Notes under the pieces: generated by a model
Database searches by the model: none
The model's input: only the letters and a program-made list of their open reading frames with translations
Told to the model about the DNA's origin: nothing
Assembly: GCA_026122225.1 (NCBI GenBank)
Contig: JANEZZ010002885.1
Span: forward strand, 248,001-312,000
Reading direction: 5' to 3'
Length of the DNA stretch: 64,000 bases
Source of the DNA: Heloderma charlesbogerti
Lineage: Eukaryota > Chordata > Lepidosauria > Squamata > Helodermatidae
Translations under genes and position numbers: made by a program
Shown here: positions 34,957 through 45,416 of the stretch, piece by piece
How positions within the stretch are numbered: the first letter of the stretch is position 1
Layout: every line of letters begins with the position of its first letter

Positions 34957-35439
34957 TTTTACATGATCACAGTGGTGATGTCTGTACTGTTCTAGTCTGT
35001 CATTCGCAATATAGTATTTCAGTTTTCCATACTCTTAAATCTTTCCTCTGACACTTTTATTTAGTTAGACATAGACTGATGACCAGGGAAGAAACTACAG
35101 TCGAAGTAACATTACAATAGCCTCTGGCTCTGTTTCACCATATATGCTTCTCAGAAAGTGGAACTCACAAAATACATTCCAGGTCAGTAATACACTTGGT
35201 GGGAATTCTGTCACATAAGCGTGACTGGGGTGATGCTTGCTGGCCAGGTCATGAATGGGAATGTGAGAATGCAATTAAGAAATCATAGTAAACTGTAAAA
35301 ATTTAAAGCTTACAGAGAAACTTTGAGAAAGCATAGGGAAACTGACACACAGATACACTTGTCAAAAGTAGAAGCCAAGGTTTATTACGTATATCACCTT
35401 GTCACCAAAGTAACGTGCATGGATTTCTCTTCCCACAGA

Positions 35440-35575
35440 TTTTATCCTCACAACATGAAAGGCTGAAAGATGGTAACTGTCCCAAGGTCACCCACTGGGA
35501 TTCATGGCCAAGTGGGGATTTGAACCTGGGGATTTGAACCTGGGTCTCTCTAGTCCTAGTCTGATACGTTAAAGA
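35440..35575 (-). mobile_element. MIR-like CORE-SINE remnant with a local duplication
   Basis: TTTTATCCTCACAACATGAA, GTCCCAAGGTCACCCACTGG and GTGGGGATTTGAACCTGGG. The 14-bp GGGGATTTGAACCT is repeated in tandem near 35515-35543. Confidence 0.68.
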
Positions 35576-35805
35576 CTATATCAGCTTCCCCAACCTGGGG
35601 TCGTCCAGTTGTGTTGGAATACAACTCAAATAATGGAGAATGAGGGCCAAACAAAACATTTGGGAAAGCACGCTTAATGGAGCCATGCCTTTCCAGCTTT
35701 TCCTACTCTCCTACAAGTGCATGTAGCTCCGACTCAGGTCAGGGCCATGGTGCTGGGAGGGGTGGTTAACCTTTCCTCCACCTCCTTTTTGTTTGTTTGC
35801 AAAAT

Positions 35806-35830
35806 TACACACACACACACACACACACAC
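35806..35830. repeat. (AC)n microsatellite
   Basis: About twelve AC units. Confidence 0.95.
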
Positions 35831-36099
35831 CCATAGGCAGGGGGTTAAAAATGGGGAAAAGGTCTCCCTTGGTTCCAATAGTGACTTATTTTCTTTTATA
35901 AACCCCTGGGGGGGGGGATTTCACACACATGCACAAACAAAAATGGGTATGAAAGGAAAGGTTTAAACCCGCCCCCCAGAGCACCATGGTCCTGGTATAA
36001 ATTGGGATCATGCACATTTGCAGGAGAGTAGAAAAAGCTAGCATGCAGCGCTCCACTATATTTGGTTTGGCCCTAAGAGAGCCAGGATGGGGAACTATT

Positions 36100-36228
36100 C
36101 ATGGGTGGATAACTTGTGACCCTCCAGATGTTGTTGGGCTCCAAGTCCCATTGGCATAGCCAGTGGTTGAGGTGATGGGAGTTATAGTCCAACAGCATCT
36201 ACAGCACCACAGGTTGCTCACCCCTGCT
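36100..36228. mobile_element. Foldback hAT MITE, same family as 34820-34956
   Basis: CATGGGTGGATAACTTGTGA, CCTCCAGATGTTGTTGGGCT, GTCCAACAGCATCTACAGC and GGTTGCTCACCCCTG. A weaker, truncated relative is visible at 35580-35640. Confidence 0.68.
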
Positions 36229-36541
36229 ATATATAAATACCTTCCCAAAAACTCTCTGGACTTTCCACACAATTACAGGTGAATAATAAGCCTTATTCAT
36301 TGTAGAGATGGATGCTATTCATTGTCCCAGTCCATTGTTCAAATACCCTGGGTTTAGTGTGATGGGCCCCCTTCTCTAGAACATGACAACTTCACCAGTG
36401 AATGAGTGTCCTCTTTTGCAGCTGGAGTACAAAAGTGCTCCAGAGCAAAAATCATAAAGTACCGGTGGAATTATGGGTGAGGTGGGTGGGTGAGATATTG
36501 CCGGACGCAGTCCGTCTACAAACATCACAAGGACTTGGAGG

Positions 36542-37070
36542 TAGGGATGGATGAACCCATCCCCGTTCGGTATCAGCAGGTGCTCACTGAAGTGCTGCCC
36601 CCGCTCGAGGCCCCCCTGGACCTGCAGTCGAGCCCCCTTGAGCTTGCCAAGCCACCTGCACTCACCCTGGATCCCGTCCACGAGTGCCCGCCATTTTGCC
36701 AAGGTTATTTTTATGGGAAAAGGGGAGGTCCTTAAAATGCACATATTTAAATATGCACAAATTTGGGCTAGGAAAGCGTGATATACACAATATTAGGGGC
36801 GTAAATGGGCCATTTATGACTCTAATGTTGCATAGATCAGCCTTTCCCAGCCCGGATTTGTCCATATTTAAAATATGCACATTTTAAGGAGCTGCTTTTT
36901 TCTGTAAAAATAAGCTTGGTAAAATGGCAGGCACATGCAGACAGGTCTGGGTGAGTGCAGGGAATGTCCAGGAGGGCACAAATGAGAGCGAGCAAGGCCA
37001 GAGGCTTGGCAGGTGCAGTCTGGGGGTGTGGGTGGAGGGTAGACCCAATCCGGTGTCAGAGCCATCCTTA
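36542..37070 (+). mobile_element. hAT MITE with long inverted repeat, AT-rich relative (copy 5)
   Basis: A 529-bp element running from TAGGGATGGATGAACCC to GTCAGAGCCATCCTTA. It is flanked by CTTGGAGG (36534-36541) and CTTGGCGG (37071-37078), a target duplication with one difference. The middle is an imperfect inverted repeat with arms of about 125 bp centred at 36809 (CCGCCATTTTGCCAAG...CTTGGTAAAATGGC), containing CATATTTAAATATGCAC. It has the termini of the group but not the ACGTAAATATTTACGT palindromes. Confidence 0.82.
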
Positions 37071-37671
37071 CTTGGCGGTGCCTCTCTCAAACCAATTGAA
37101 GTCAATGAGGCTTATCTAAAGGAGAACAGCCAGACTGCAAGGCTCCCCACACTCAAACTGGATGTTGCTCTAGCAGCAGTAGCCATCATCATAGACATCA
37201 GTAGCAGGGCCAGATTAAGACATGCCAAGGCCCTAAGCCATGTCAAGATTCAGAGGCCCCATACCATAAAAAATAAAGAGAAAAAAATGTATTACATTAG
37301 AAAGGGTAATGAAAATAATACCACCCAGCCTGAGCGGATGCTTGTAGTTAAAGAGATAGGCTTCTCTGAAGATGTGTATAAGAGCACTAATAAAGTAAGT
37401 TGGTTTAAACTTTTTAAAAACTGGCTCTAGTCTGCACTTATTGCCTCCAGTACTAAATGCTGTGTTGCCACACTTTCTCTATCTAAGGCAACTCTGCTGT
37501 AAGTCACACCAGACTGTCCAGCATATTTAAGCTGAAGCAATTTCAGTTGTAATACGTCTTGGTTATCTCCAGCATATTTAGAGGCCCTTCATAATATGAG
37601 GCCCTAAACCATGGCTTACTTGGCTCATTCCTAAATCTGGCACTGGTCAGTAGCCATCATAGATTCAGCAG

Positions 37672-37788
37672 CCTTCTCCAACCTGGTGCCTTCCAGTTAG
37701 GTTGGGCTTCAGCTTCCATCATCCCCAGCCAGCATGGCCATTGCAGCCCACCACATCTTGAAGGCACCAGGCTGGGGAAGGTTGGACT
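37672..37788. mobile_element. Foldback hAT MITE, diverged relative
   Basis: CTTCTCCAACCTGGTGCCTTC pairs GAAGGCACCAGGCTGGGGAAGGTTGG. The interior CATCATCCCCAGCCAGCATGG is typical of the family. Confidence 0.6.
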
Positions 37789-38576
37789 GCAGTATAAGAT
37801 TAGGCAGTTAATCTTACTGTTCTGTGCATAACAGGACAGGTTAGCCAAAAAAAATATTTACCCTTAGACTGCAAAGAAGATTAAAACTGCAGTATAAATC
37901 TCACCTTTCTGTTGAGTTATAGCCAGGGAATCGATAATTAAATCTCCAGCTTAGTATAAATATCATTTGCAGAAAGCTTTCAGGAGACTAAGTTTTGTTA
38001 TTCCAGGTTAATCTCAAATCAGCATCTCCCACTCATTCTGCTGTCACAATCAGTAAAGCAGATCATTGGTAATCACACCCAACCATTTGGGGCTATTTTT
38101 CAAGGGGTTGGATTCAGACTATAAAGTGCTAAATGACTTGGAACATATATATTCAAGCCTTCTCCTCTATGTTCCATCATAATCTTTCAAATCAGTCAGG
38201 AATCCTCCCTTAATTATTTAAAAAAAACAGCATCATCTGATACAGTTGCCAGAAAGGATGACTTGGAGACCCACAACATGATCATGTAAAGTCATGTGGC
38301 GAAACCCTGCAAATACTATGGCTAGGAAAAATCCACAGAAAGGCTGTTTTCAGCATTTTCATGATCAGAGGAGGGTGTTCTGGCTGTAGAATCCATGATC
38401 CGTGTCTGTACAGGATCATATAGAGGGTGCTCAACTGTGGAATTATCTTCCTATGCAGTCCTGCCAAAGGCTGAGCATAAACACTTTTTTTGTGAGTGAA
38501 ATAACACCTTCTTATTGGTGTGGTGTTTACATTTAGATCCCTGGTCAATCACAATGACTTTGGTCCAGTCACAGGC

Positions 38577-39560
38577 TCTCATAGGAAGCTGCCTATTGGT
38601 GCATTTAGCTCAGTGTTCTCTACACTGGCTGGCAGAGGCTCTCCATGGCCCCATCTACACGATTACGATTGTAGCACATGACTCTACTGCAGTTCCCTAA
38701 CAATCATGGCACATGATGCAATGGCCCTCTCCACAGCAAGTGTGCGTTTTAATGCCATAAAACCCACATTTTTGCCAGCTCATTTTGTGACGGATTTTCC
38801 CATCGTGGCGGCATCATTGCAGTTTGGGAGTCTGTGTGACCTCAACTAGCTTCGGTGTGGGCTGGGGGAGCAGTGCTGATTGGCAGAAAGGAAAGTTGCC
38901 ATCATGAAAGGGTGGACACGAGGAGAGGAATGAGCTAAACATGTCTACTTAGAAGTAACTTATTGTCTTCAGCTGCACTTTACTGAGCATAGAGCAGAGA
39001 GTGGGGTTGGGAGAACTCCTTTGCCTGTTGCTTTAAATCTTTGCTCATCTGGAGGTGCACAGAAGTTTAATGACATTAAAAGGTGATCGCCCCCAAATAA
39101 CCCTTACTCCCACCGAGAAAGGGTGGACATGAGGAGAGGAGTGGGCTAAATATGTCTACTCAGAAGTAACTCATTGCTTTCCACTGCACTTCATTGAGCA
39201 CTGGAGGAGAGAGAGGGGCCGGGAGCAATTCACTGCACCGCACCTATGCAGTTGATGACACTCCATTCCGCTCACAGGACTCAGCCCACCCAACCCTGAA
39301 CTAATTAGGTTTCAGGCACCATTTGCCCCATGAAAGCAGGGTTTTGTCAATGTATACACTGCTTTACTGGCTCCGTGTGCAGCAGAAGGAGCGAATTCGA
39401 TTTCTTGAAAATCCACTTTTAAATGGAATCACGTTGGAAAGCATCACCGTGTATATGCGGCCCAGGGATTCAGACAGGGGTTTGTGTAGATCTACCTGGA
39501 AATGCTAGCAACTGAGCCTGTGACCTCCTGCATGTGCTCTACCAGTGAGCTATGGCCCTT
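38577..39560 (-). mobile_element. tRNA-derived SINE interrupted by the 38647-39462 DNA element
   Basis: Left part AGGAAGCTGCCTATTGGTGC...GGCAGAGGCTCTCCAT. Right part CAGGGATTCAGACAGGGGTT...CCTGTGACCTCCTGCATGTG, CTACCAGTGAGCTATGGCCC. Removing the insertion restores the order of a normal minus-strand SINE. Confidence 0.72.
38647..39462 (+). mobile_element. TIR DNA element with internal duplication, inserted in a SINE
   Basis: An 816-bp insertion with inverted ends GGCCCCATCTACACGATTAC and CACCGTGTATATGCGGCC. It interrupts a minus-strand tRNA-SINE whose halves lie at 38577-38646 and 39463-39560. The flanks CAT and CAG could be a 3-bp duplication with one change. A segment of about 100-115 bp (GGTGGACACGAGGAGAGGAA...) is repeated at 38906-39020 and 39116-39215. 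Class is uncertain and could be PIF/Harbinger. Confidence 0.6.
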
Positions 39561-39657
39561 CCCCTTCCCAGCCTCAGCTCCTTCACAGGATTGTTGGGAG
39601 GATAAAACCTACAGATAAACTACATGGACACCAACACTCTGGGATACAGAGGTAATA

Positions 39658-39695
39658 ATGAAAAACAAGTGTGGGATAATTTTAATTCAATGTAC

Positions 39696-39731
<36 letters not shown>

Positions 39732-39839
39732 AGAGACATAACTCTCTTCAAATGTAAAAATGAAAAATAAGTATGGGATAATTTTAATTCACTGTATTTA
39801 TTATTATTATTATTGTTGTTGTTGTTGTTGTTGTTGTTG
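39658..39839. repeat. Tandem duplication carrying two (TTA)n/(TTG)n tracts
   Basis: TGGGATAATTTTAATTCAATG..(TTA)n at about 39671-39729 is repeated as TGGGATAATTTTAATTCACTG..(TTA)n(TTG)n at about 39774-39839. The period is about 102 bp. It ends against a tRNA-SINE. Confidence 0.85.
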
Positions 39840-39844
39840 AGACA

Positions 39845-40018
39845 TAACTAGTAGAGCACATGCTTTGCACGCAGAAGGTCCTGGGTTCAATCCCCAGCAT
39901 CTCCAGGGCTGAAAAAACTCCTGCCTGAAGCCCTGGAGAGCTGCTGCCAGTCAGTGTTGACAATACTGGGCTAGATGGACCAATGGTCTGACTCAGTAGA
40001 AGGCAGCTTCCTGTGTAG
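39845..40018 (+). mobile_element. tRNA-derived SINE
   Basis: TAACTAGTAGAGCACATGCT, GGTCCTGGGTTCAATCCCCA, GGAGAGCTGCTGCCAGTCAG and GACTCAGTAGAAGGCAGCTT. The A-box is slightly damaged. It follows a (TTG)n tract directly. Confidence 0.85.
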
Positions 40019-40019
40019 C

Positions 40020-40930
40020 TTTTTATTACATTTCAGTGTGCATTCTCTTGATTTTACTGGGGTATTATTTTTAGGTTTTATTGCTCATCCTTAGGCACCA
40101 GGGTGCCTTGGTGTGGACCTTTCAAATACATTCAATACATTAAAATGCAGAAATGTTTGCCTATAACAAATGACGCATTCTGACCTCCATTGCAATGGCT
40201 CCCTGAGCGGCTTCTGTCCCGCTCGGTTTTACAATAGCCTTTTGATCCCTTTCAGCATCCTGCCCTCCTTGAAAGAATATTATTTGAACATTTCATTTAG
40301 GAACCTCATCTTGCCTCTCAGATGTCTTGGAAACTAGTCAAGATTAAGTCATTTCTTGTATTTCCTTCCTTCCTTCCTTCCTTCCTTCCCCTTCCATCCT
40401 TTCTTTTAAAAAAAGGCACAAAATCCCCTGGCTTTGGCACAGCATCAGACTGAGGGGTGTTCCTTTGTAGAATAAATATCTATTAAGGATTTAATTATTT
40501 TTCCTTTTCTTTTTTACACTGGTCACCTTTCTTGTCCAGTGGGTGGCCCAATTGTCCTGTCACCCTATTATGTGCATCTGCCACCCCCCAAACAAAGTTG
40601 CCTGTAAGAACTCAGAGCTGTGTGTATTCATTTTTAACCGAAGAAAGGTTACTGTGATCTAATTTCATCCACATGTGACGTTTGCTAAGGCCCCAGGGAA
40701 ATAGCAACTTCCAGCCCTTTGCATCACCTTCTTGACAACTTGTTTGTTTTCTGTTAAAAGCCTCAAGCTTTTTAACAGAGCACAACCCATACCTGAGATT
40801 ACAGCCAGCCATTGTTCGTGCTAAATATTAGGCGTTTGGGCCTTTCTTCACTCTAGAAACCTAAATCTATTCAACTTAGTAATACACTGCAATTGGGCAT
40901 TTGATATTTAAGCAGAGAAATTTATCTTCT
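40020..40930. other. Unassigned intron 1 sequence
   Basis: No gene or named repeat recognised other than (TTCC)n. Confidence 0.4.
40360..40388. repeat. (TTCC)n microsatellite
   Basis: About seven TTCC units. Confidence 0.93.
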
Positions 40931-40977
40931 TCCGTTTGTATTTTGGATATTATAGCCAAAATATATGTATGCGTGGA

Positions 40978-42000
40978 TTAGGCTGGCCACTTACACATCG
41001 CCAAAAAGCTGGACAAAAGATGCTATCAGTTTGCATAACACTGCAAAAGGTATACGTATGTGTAGGTGCAAAATGCAGAACTAATAACTACAATTTAAAT
41101 AGAAATACAATACTTCTCACCATAGTGGGGGAAATTGTGAGCAGGTGTCCTGTGTGTCTGCTCAGTCTGCTGTCCAGATTGCTGAAGTTACCTATCAATA
41201 GGGATGGACGGAACACTTACCTTCCGTTCCATTGTTTCCGCTGGGGGAGGAGGCGCTCCGTCCCTCCCCCCGGAATCCTCGACGGGGGGGAGGCGATCCG
41301 GTCCCCCCCCCGGAATCCTGCCCGGCCAGCTCTGCTCCACGGCCAAGCCGTGGAGCCGCCGGCCGGCTCCAGCCACCCGCAGCCGGACATCTGGCCGCTG
41401 GGCAGCCCTGCAGGGATGCAAATGGCGGCTGTCGTAGCCGCTGCCATCTGTGTCCCTGTATTTAGCTGTGATAGGCTATGTAAATATTTAGGTAGCCTAT
41501 CACTGCAGGGGGGAAAAAACCCAGCATACGCAAATGGTGATAGCCGCCACCATTTGCATACGCTGGTTTTTTTTCCCCCTGCCGTAATATGCCACGTAAA
41601 AACTTATGTAGCCTATCACAGCCTCCACAGGGATGCAAATGGCATCCCTGCATTAGCCGTGATAGGATACGTAAGTATTTACGTAGCCTATCACAGCTAT
41701 GAAGAGCAAGCGAATGGCGGCCACAGGACGGCCGCCATTCACAAAGCAGCTTGGACGGGAGCAGGTAAGTGCTCCGTTTCGCACACCTTTTGTGGGGTGG
41801 GGGTGGCGGGGACTTTGTCCTGTGAGCCTTTCATGGGTTGGGGGGGCGGGGGCTTCGTTCTGCAACGGATTTCAGAGGGCCGAATGCACTGGCATTCAGC
41901 CTCACTGAGATCCGTGGCGGAATTCTCTGACATCCCTACCTATCAACCTAACTGTTGATAGTTAATCAACTAATTAACTCTAATTGAGTTAATTCTCAAT
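40978..42000 (-). mobile_element. AGGGTGGCCA-type element split by palindromic MITE copy 6
   Basis: The left part has GGCTGGCCACTTACACATCG, then CAATTTAAATAGAAATACAA and CTGCTCAGTCTGCTGTCC. The right part resumes after 41938 with CCTATCAACCTAACTGTTGATAG. The two sides share the CCTATCAA duplication. The right end is not clear. Confidence 0.6.
41199..41938 (+). mobile_element. Palindrome-array hAT MITE, copy 6
   Basis: A 740-bp element running from TAGGGATGGACGGAACACTT to GGAATTCTCTGACATCCCTA, with a perfect 8-bp duplication CCTATCAA (41191-41198 and 41939-41946). It has three long palindromes (centres near 41485, 41602 and 41674) separated by CAAATGG palindromes. It is inserted in an AGGGTGGCCA-type element. 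A 340-codon open frame crosses this copy and is an artefact of stop-poor GC-rich sequence. Confidence 0.92.
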
Positions 42001-42239
42001 TAGAATTGTGTGAAGGGAAGACCAGTGACAAGTATGTTGTCCCCACCCCCTCTGTCGCATCCTTGGCGCTTGGCTCCACAGCCCCAAACCATAACATAAA
42101 AATATAAATGTGCAATACAACAAAAACATAATAAAATATAACAAGTGACCATCAGAAAACAAAGAAACAGAAAATCGAAATGACAGCATATCATCAAAAG
42201 CAGGGGTGAATTTTTTTAAAAAGTTCTCAATGTGCCTCT

Positions 42240-43460
42240 GAACTGCATCAGCACTGGCACATGTTTTATTTCTGGGTGAGGGGGCACCAGCACAGAAAAG
42301 GCCCTCCTCCCAATTGCCACCAGATGGACGTCTGCAGGATGTGGCACAACCAAGTTGATGACTGCAGCATCCGGACAGGTCTATATGGGAGAAGGCATTC
42401 TCTTAGGCATTCCCATCCCAAGTTGTTGAGATCCTTATAGGTGACTACTGAAAGCTGAAACCTGGCCCAGTAGCAGACTGGCAGTCGGTGCAGTTCAATG
42501 GTGTTATATGGCAGCGGCAAGATGCATCACACAATAATATGTCCGCTGCATTGTCCACTAGCTGCAACTTCCAGAGAACACAGAAGGGCAGCCCCACATA
42601 GAGCACATCACAGTAGGGATGTACGAATTACTTACCTGCCGGAATCTTCACCGGACGGCTCTGCTCCGCAGTGATTCTGCAGAGCTGCCAGCCGGCTCCG
42701 AAGCCCCAGTGATACAGCTGCCATTGCCGTATCGCTGGCTGGACTGATGAACTGCGGACGCAAATGGGGTCCCTGCTCTTTGATGTGAGAGGCTACATAA
42801 ATCTTTACATAGCCTATCACACGAAGGAACAGGGAAATTCCGCAGTTCATCAATCCAGCCAGCGATACGGCAATGGCGGCCGTATCGCTGGGGCTTTGGA
42901 GCTGGCGGCAGGCAGGATCCGCCGGCAAGGACTTCGCAGGGAGGCGGAGGTAGGAGATCCGATCCTCCACAGACTTTGGGGGGCTGGATTCAATAGAATC
43001 CGGCCTCATTGGGGTCTGTGTAGGATTTATCCAACATCCCTACATTACAGTAGTTGAGACATGAGGCTACCAATGCCGGGGTCACTGTAGATAGGCTATT
43101 CCTGTCCAGGAACTGTAGCTGGTGCACCAGCTGAAACTGGTAAAAGACACTCCTTGTCACTGCAGCCACTTGGGCCTCCAGAGACAGCAATGGTTCTACG
43201 AGCACGTCCCCCACCCCCGCCTCCAGTTATGTACCTGCTCTTTCAGAGGGAAGGCAACCCCATCAGGCAAACTTCTTAAGTCCCAGCCCCAGGAACTGCC
43301 TACCCACAGGATCACCATCTTACCAATATTCAGTCTGAGTTTATTGGCCCCTGTCCAACTCACCAGTGCAGGTCCAGGACCTCTTCTGATTCAGATGTAA
43401 CAGAGAAATAGCACTGAGTGTCACCAGCATACTGATAGCATTTTGCTCCAAATCTCCTAA
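42240..43460 (-). mobile_element. L2-type LINE, RT part, split by palindromic MITE copy 7
   Basis: Reading the minus strand from 43460: a mutated catalytic box YAGDTQCYFS (family YADDTQLYFS), then LSLEAQVAAVTRSVFYQFQL and TPALVASCLNYCNV. The 429-bp MITE follows, then LELHRLP-like and LLPYRPVRML pieces. Several stops and substitutions make it inactive. The MITE insertion is later than the L2. Confidence 0.75.
42614..43042 (+). mobile_element. Palindrome hAT MITE, copy 7
   Basis: A 429-bp element running from TAGGGATGTACGAATTACTT to TTATCCAACATCCCTA, flanked by CATCACAG (42606-42613) and CATTACAG (43043-43050). A single AGGCTACATAAATCTTTACATAGCCT palindrome lies near 42790-42815. Around it is a wider inverted repeat (GATACAGCTGCCATTGCC...GGCAATGGCGGCCGTATC). 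It interrupts a minus-strand L2 LINE. Confidence 0.88.
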
Positions 43461-43737
43461 TGCCATCCACTCGTGGAACGCTGATCCACAACGTTCCTTC
43501 CACCTGTTATTGCACCAATTTTATATTCATTTACAAGATTTATAAGCTGCTTTTTAGGGCAAACTTTTCCCCAAGAGAGCATACATCAAAACTTAAAACC
43601 GCAAAACAAAATAAAAGAGTAAAAACAATGGAAAAACAAAACTTCACAGTTAAAACCAGTATACTACCATATACACAAAGGCACCAGTAAAATCCTAAAT
43701 CAGTTATAGGCCCAGTAAACAGATGAGCTTTTAGATG

Positions 43738-44095
43738 ACCGCTTAACAAGATCAGCCTCAGATGGCCTTCTCTCTGTCCCATCAGCCAGGACAGCTAGAC
43801 TGGTGGGGACGAGGGAGAGGGCCTTTTCTGTGGTGGCCCCCACTCTGTGGAACTCCCTCCCTAGGGAACTACGCCATGCCCTCTCTTTAATGAGCTTCCG
43901 CCGGTGCATTAAAAATGTGGTTGTTCAGGCAGGCATTTGGGGTGGGTTAGGGTATTTTAGAAAACGTTTTTATTGTAGAATTTTATTGTTTTAAACTGTT
44001 TTATTATATGTTGTACATCGCCCAGAGTGGCTGGGTGAGCAGCCAGATGGGCGATTAATAAATTTAATAATAATTAATAATATTAATTAATTAAT
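43738..44095 (+). mobile_element. L2-type LINE 3' end
   Basis: Encodes SASDGLLSVPSARTARLV, ERAFSVVAPTLWNSLPRELR and ALSLMSFRR, then the tail GCCCAGAGTGGCTGGGTGAG and AT-rich TTAATAAATTTAATAATAATT. It is very similar in sequence to the copy at 14486-15078. Confidence 0.82.
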
Positions 44096-44420
44096 TTAGG
44101 GCCAGCTGAAAGTCTGTAATGATGTGGCCTGGTAGACATCAATTGGAACAGAATTCCACAAGTTAGGGGCAACTACTGAGAAGGCCCTGTCCCTTGTGCT
44201 CACCAGCCTAATTGATCTTACAGGTGGGCACACAGGTAGACCCTCCAATGCTGATCTCAGTGTGTGGGCAAGTTGGTATGGGTGAAGACAATCCTTATTT
44301 CTACAGAAGGGGGAAGGGTTAGAAAAGCAACCTAACCTGGAGGGAAATGAGAGGGATTTCCTTGTTCCCACTGACAAGAAAAAACAAATGAGAAGAAGAG
44401 TGGGCATTGAAATCAATGTG
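44096..44420 (-). mobile_element. L2-type LINE, second subfamily, RT C-terminus
   Basis: The minus-strand frame reads CLHPYQLAHTLRSALEGLPV, IRLVSTRDRAFSVVAPNLWN and DVYQATSLQTF. The plus-strand interval 43510-43737 looks like the 3' tail of a minus-strand L2, so the plus-strand L2 at 43738-44095 may be inserted in this copy. I could not find a matching target duplication. Confidence 0.7.
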
Positions 44421-44695
44421 TTGGTTCCAAAGGTGCCATTCTATGAACAGTAGGTGTCCTTCAACTCATGGAGAGGTCCTTTCCATTCATGGAAGGAGCC
44501 TTGATTCAGCAGCAGCTTCTATGAATAGGCATAGGGGAAGACAATTGTATCCATTTCCTCTTCCCCCTGCAACCCCACCACCACCACACACACCACCTCC
44601 CACATTGTTCTGGAAGATTCCCCAACCTTCTACAGCAGATTTTCAACAGGGTTCAAGGGAACTACAGGGGGAAGGAGGAGACGAGACCCAAGAAT

Positions 44696-45408
44696 TAGGG
44701 ATGTCAGAGAAATCTCCACCAGAACCAAATGAGTTCAGATTTTGATTAATCTGACCAGTGGATTCTGCATTGGACTAGCCTTCCCCCTGTCAGGCAGCTT
44801 CTGCTGACTTGAAGACCATTTTCTAACTTTCCCAATTTTGCACAAAATCATTGTCAAAAAATATGCAAAAACTAAAAAAAAAAAGGCCAAAAATGTGCTG
44901 AAGCATGAAAAAGCACATTTTTAAAATTGCGTATTTGGGGGAAAATTGCACATTTTTGCATGTGCGAATTTGCACAAATGCTCATTTGTGCAAATCTGGA
45001 GAACTGAAAAAAAAACCTGATTCCACCGATGGGCAGACTGCAGAACAAAGGAAAAAGGAAAGGTTCCTCCTCTGCAAGCACTGGGTCATTACTGACCCCT
45101 AGAGGGATGCTGCTTGCGCTGGTGTTTTCATGGCAGACTATAGCGGGGTGGTTTGCCACTGCCTTCCCCAGTTGTGACTACCTTTTCCCCAGCAAGCTGG
45201 GTACTCATTTTACCAACCTCGGAAGGATGGAGGGCTGAGTCGACCTGAGCCGGCTACCCGAGACCCGGCTTCCGCTGGGATCACACTCAGGTCGTGGGGA
45301 GAGTTTCGGTAGCAATACTGCCACCTACCACTCTGCGCCACACGAGGCTCAAAAAGCTGCCTGAAAATCCATTAAACACAGACAGAATAGATTTTACACA
45401 ATCCATAT
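44696..45408 (+). mobile_element. Decayed hAT MITE of the TTTGCACAAAT family with a SINE inside
   Basis: It begins TAGGGATGTCAGAGAAATCT, has GCACATTTTTGCATGTGCG in the middle and ends in ACAGAATAGATTTTACACAA. A tRNA-derived SINE (minus strand, about 45060-45355) is inserted in it, and the palindromic MITE copy 8 directly abuts its 3' side. The exact 3' end is unclear. Confidence 0.6.
45060..45355 (-). mobile_element. Second tRNA-derived SINE type
   Basis: On the minus strand it starts GTGTGGCGCAGAGTGGTAGG (A-box-like head) and runs through GGTAGCCGGCTCAGGTCGAC, GGTTGGTAAAATGAGTACCC and GGGGAAGGCAGTGGCAAACC. It ends near AACCTTTCCTTTTTCC. The TGGTAAAATGAGTACCCAGC-type core and GGCAAACCACC words are typical of a widespread reptile SINE. 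It is inserted in a decayed hAT MITE. Confidence 0.8.
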
Positions 45409-45416
45409 CTCCCTAC

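Noticed and set aside
40936..41958. 340-codon open frame as a gene
   Set aside because: It crosses the boundary of MITE copy 6, consists of translated palindromes and low-complexity GC sequence, and has no protein family resemblance.
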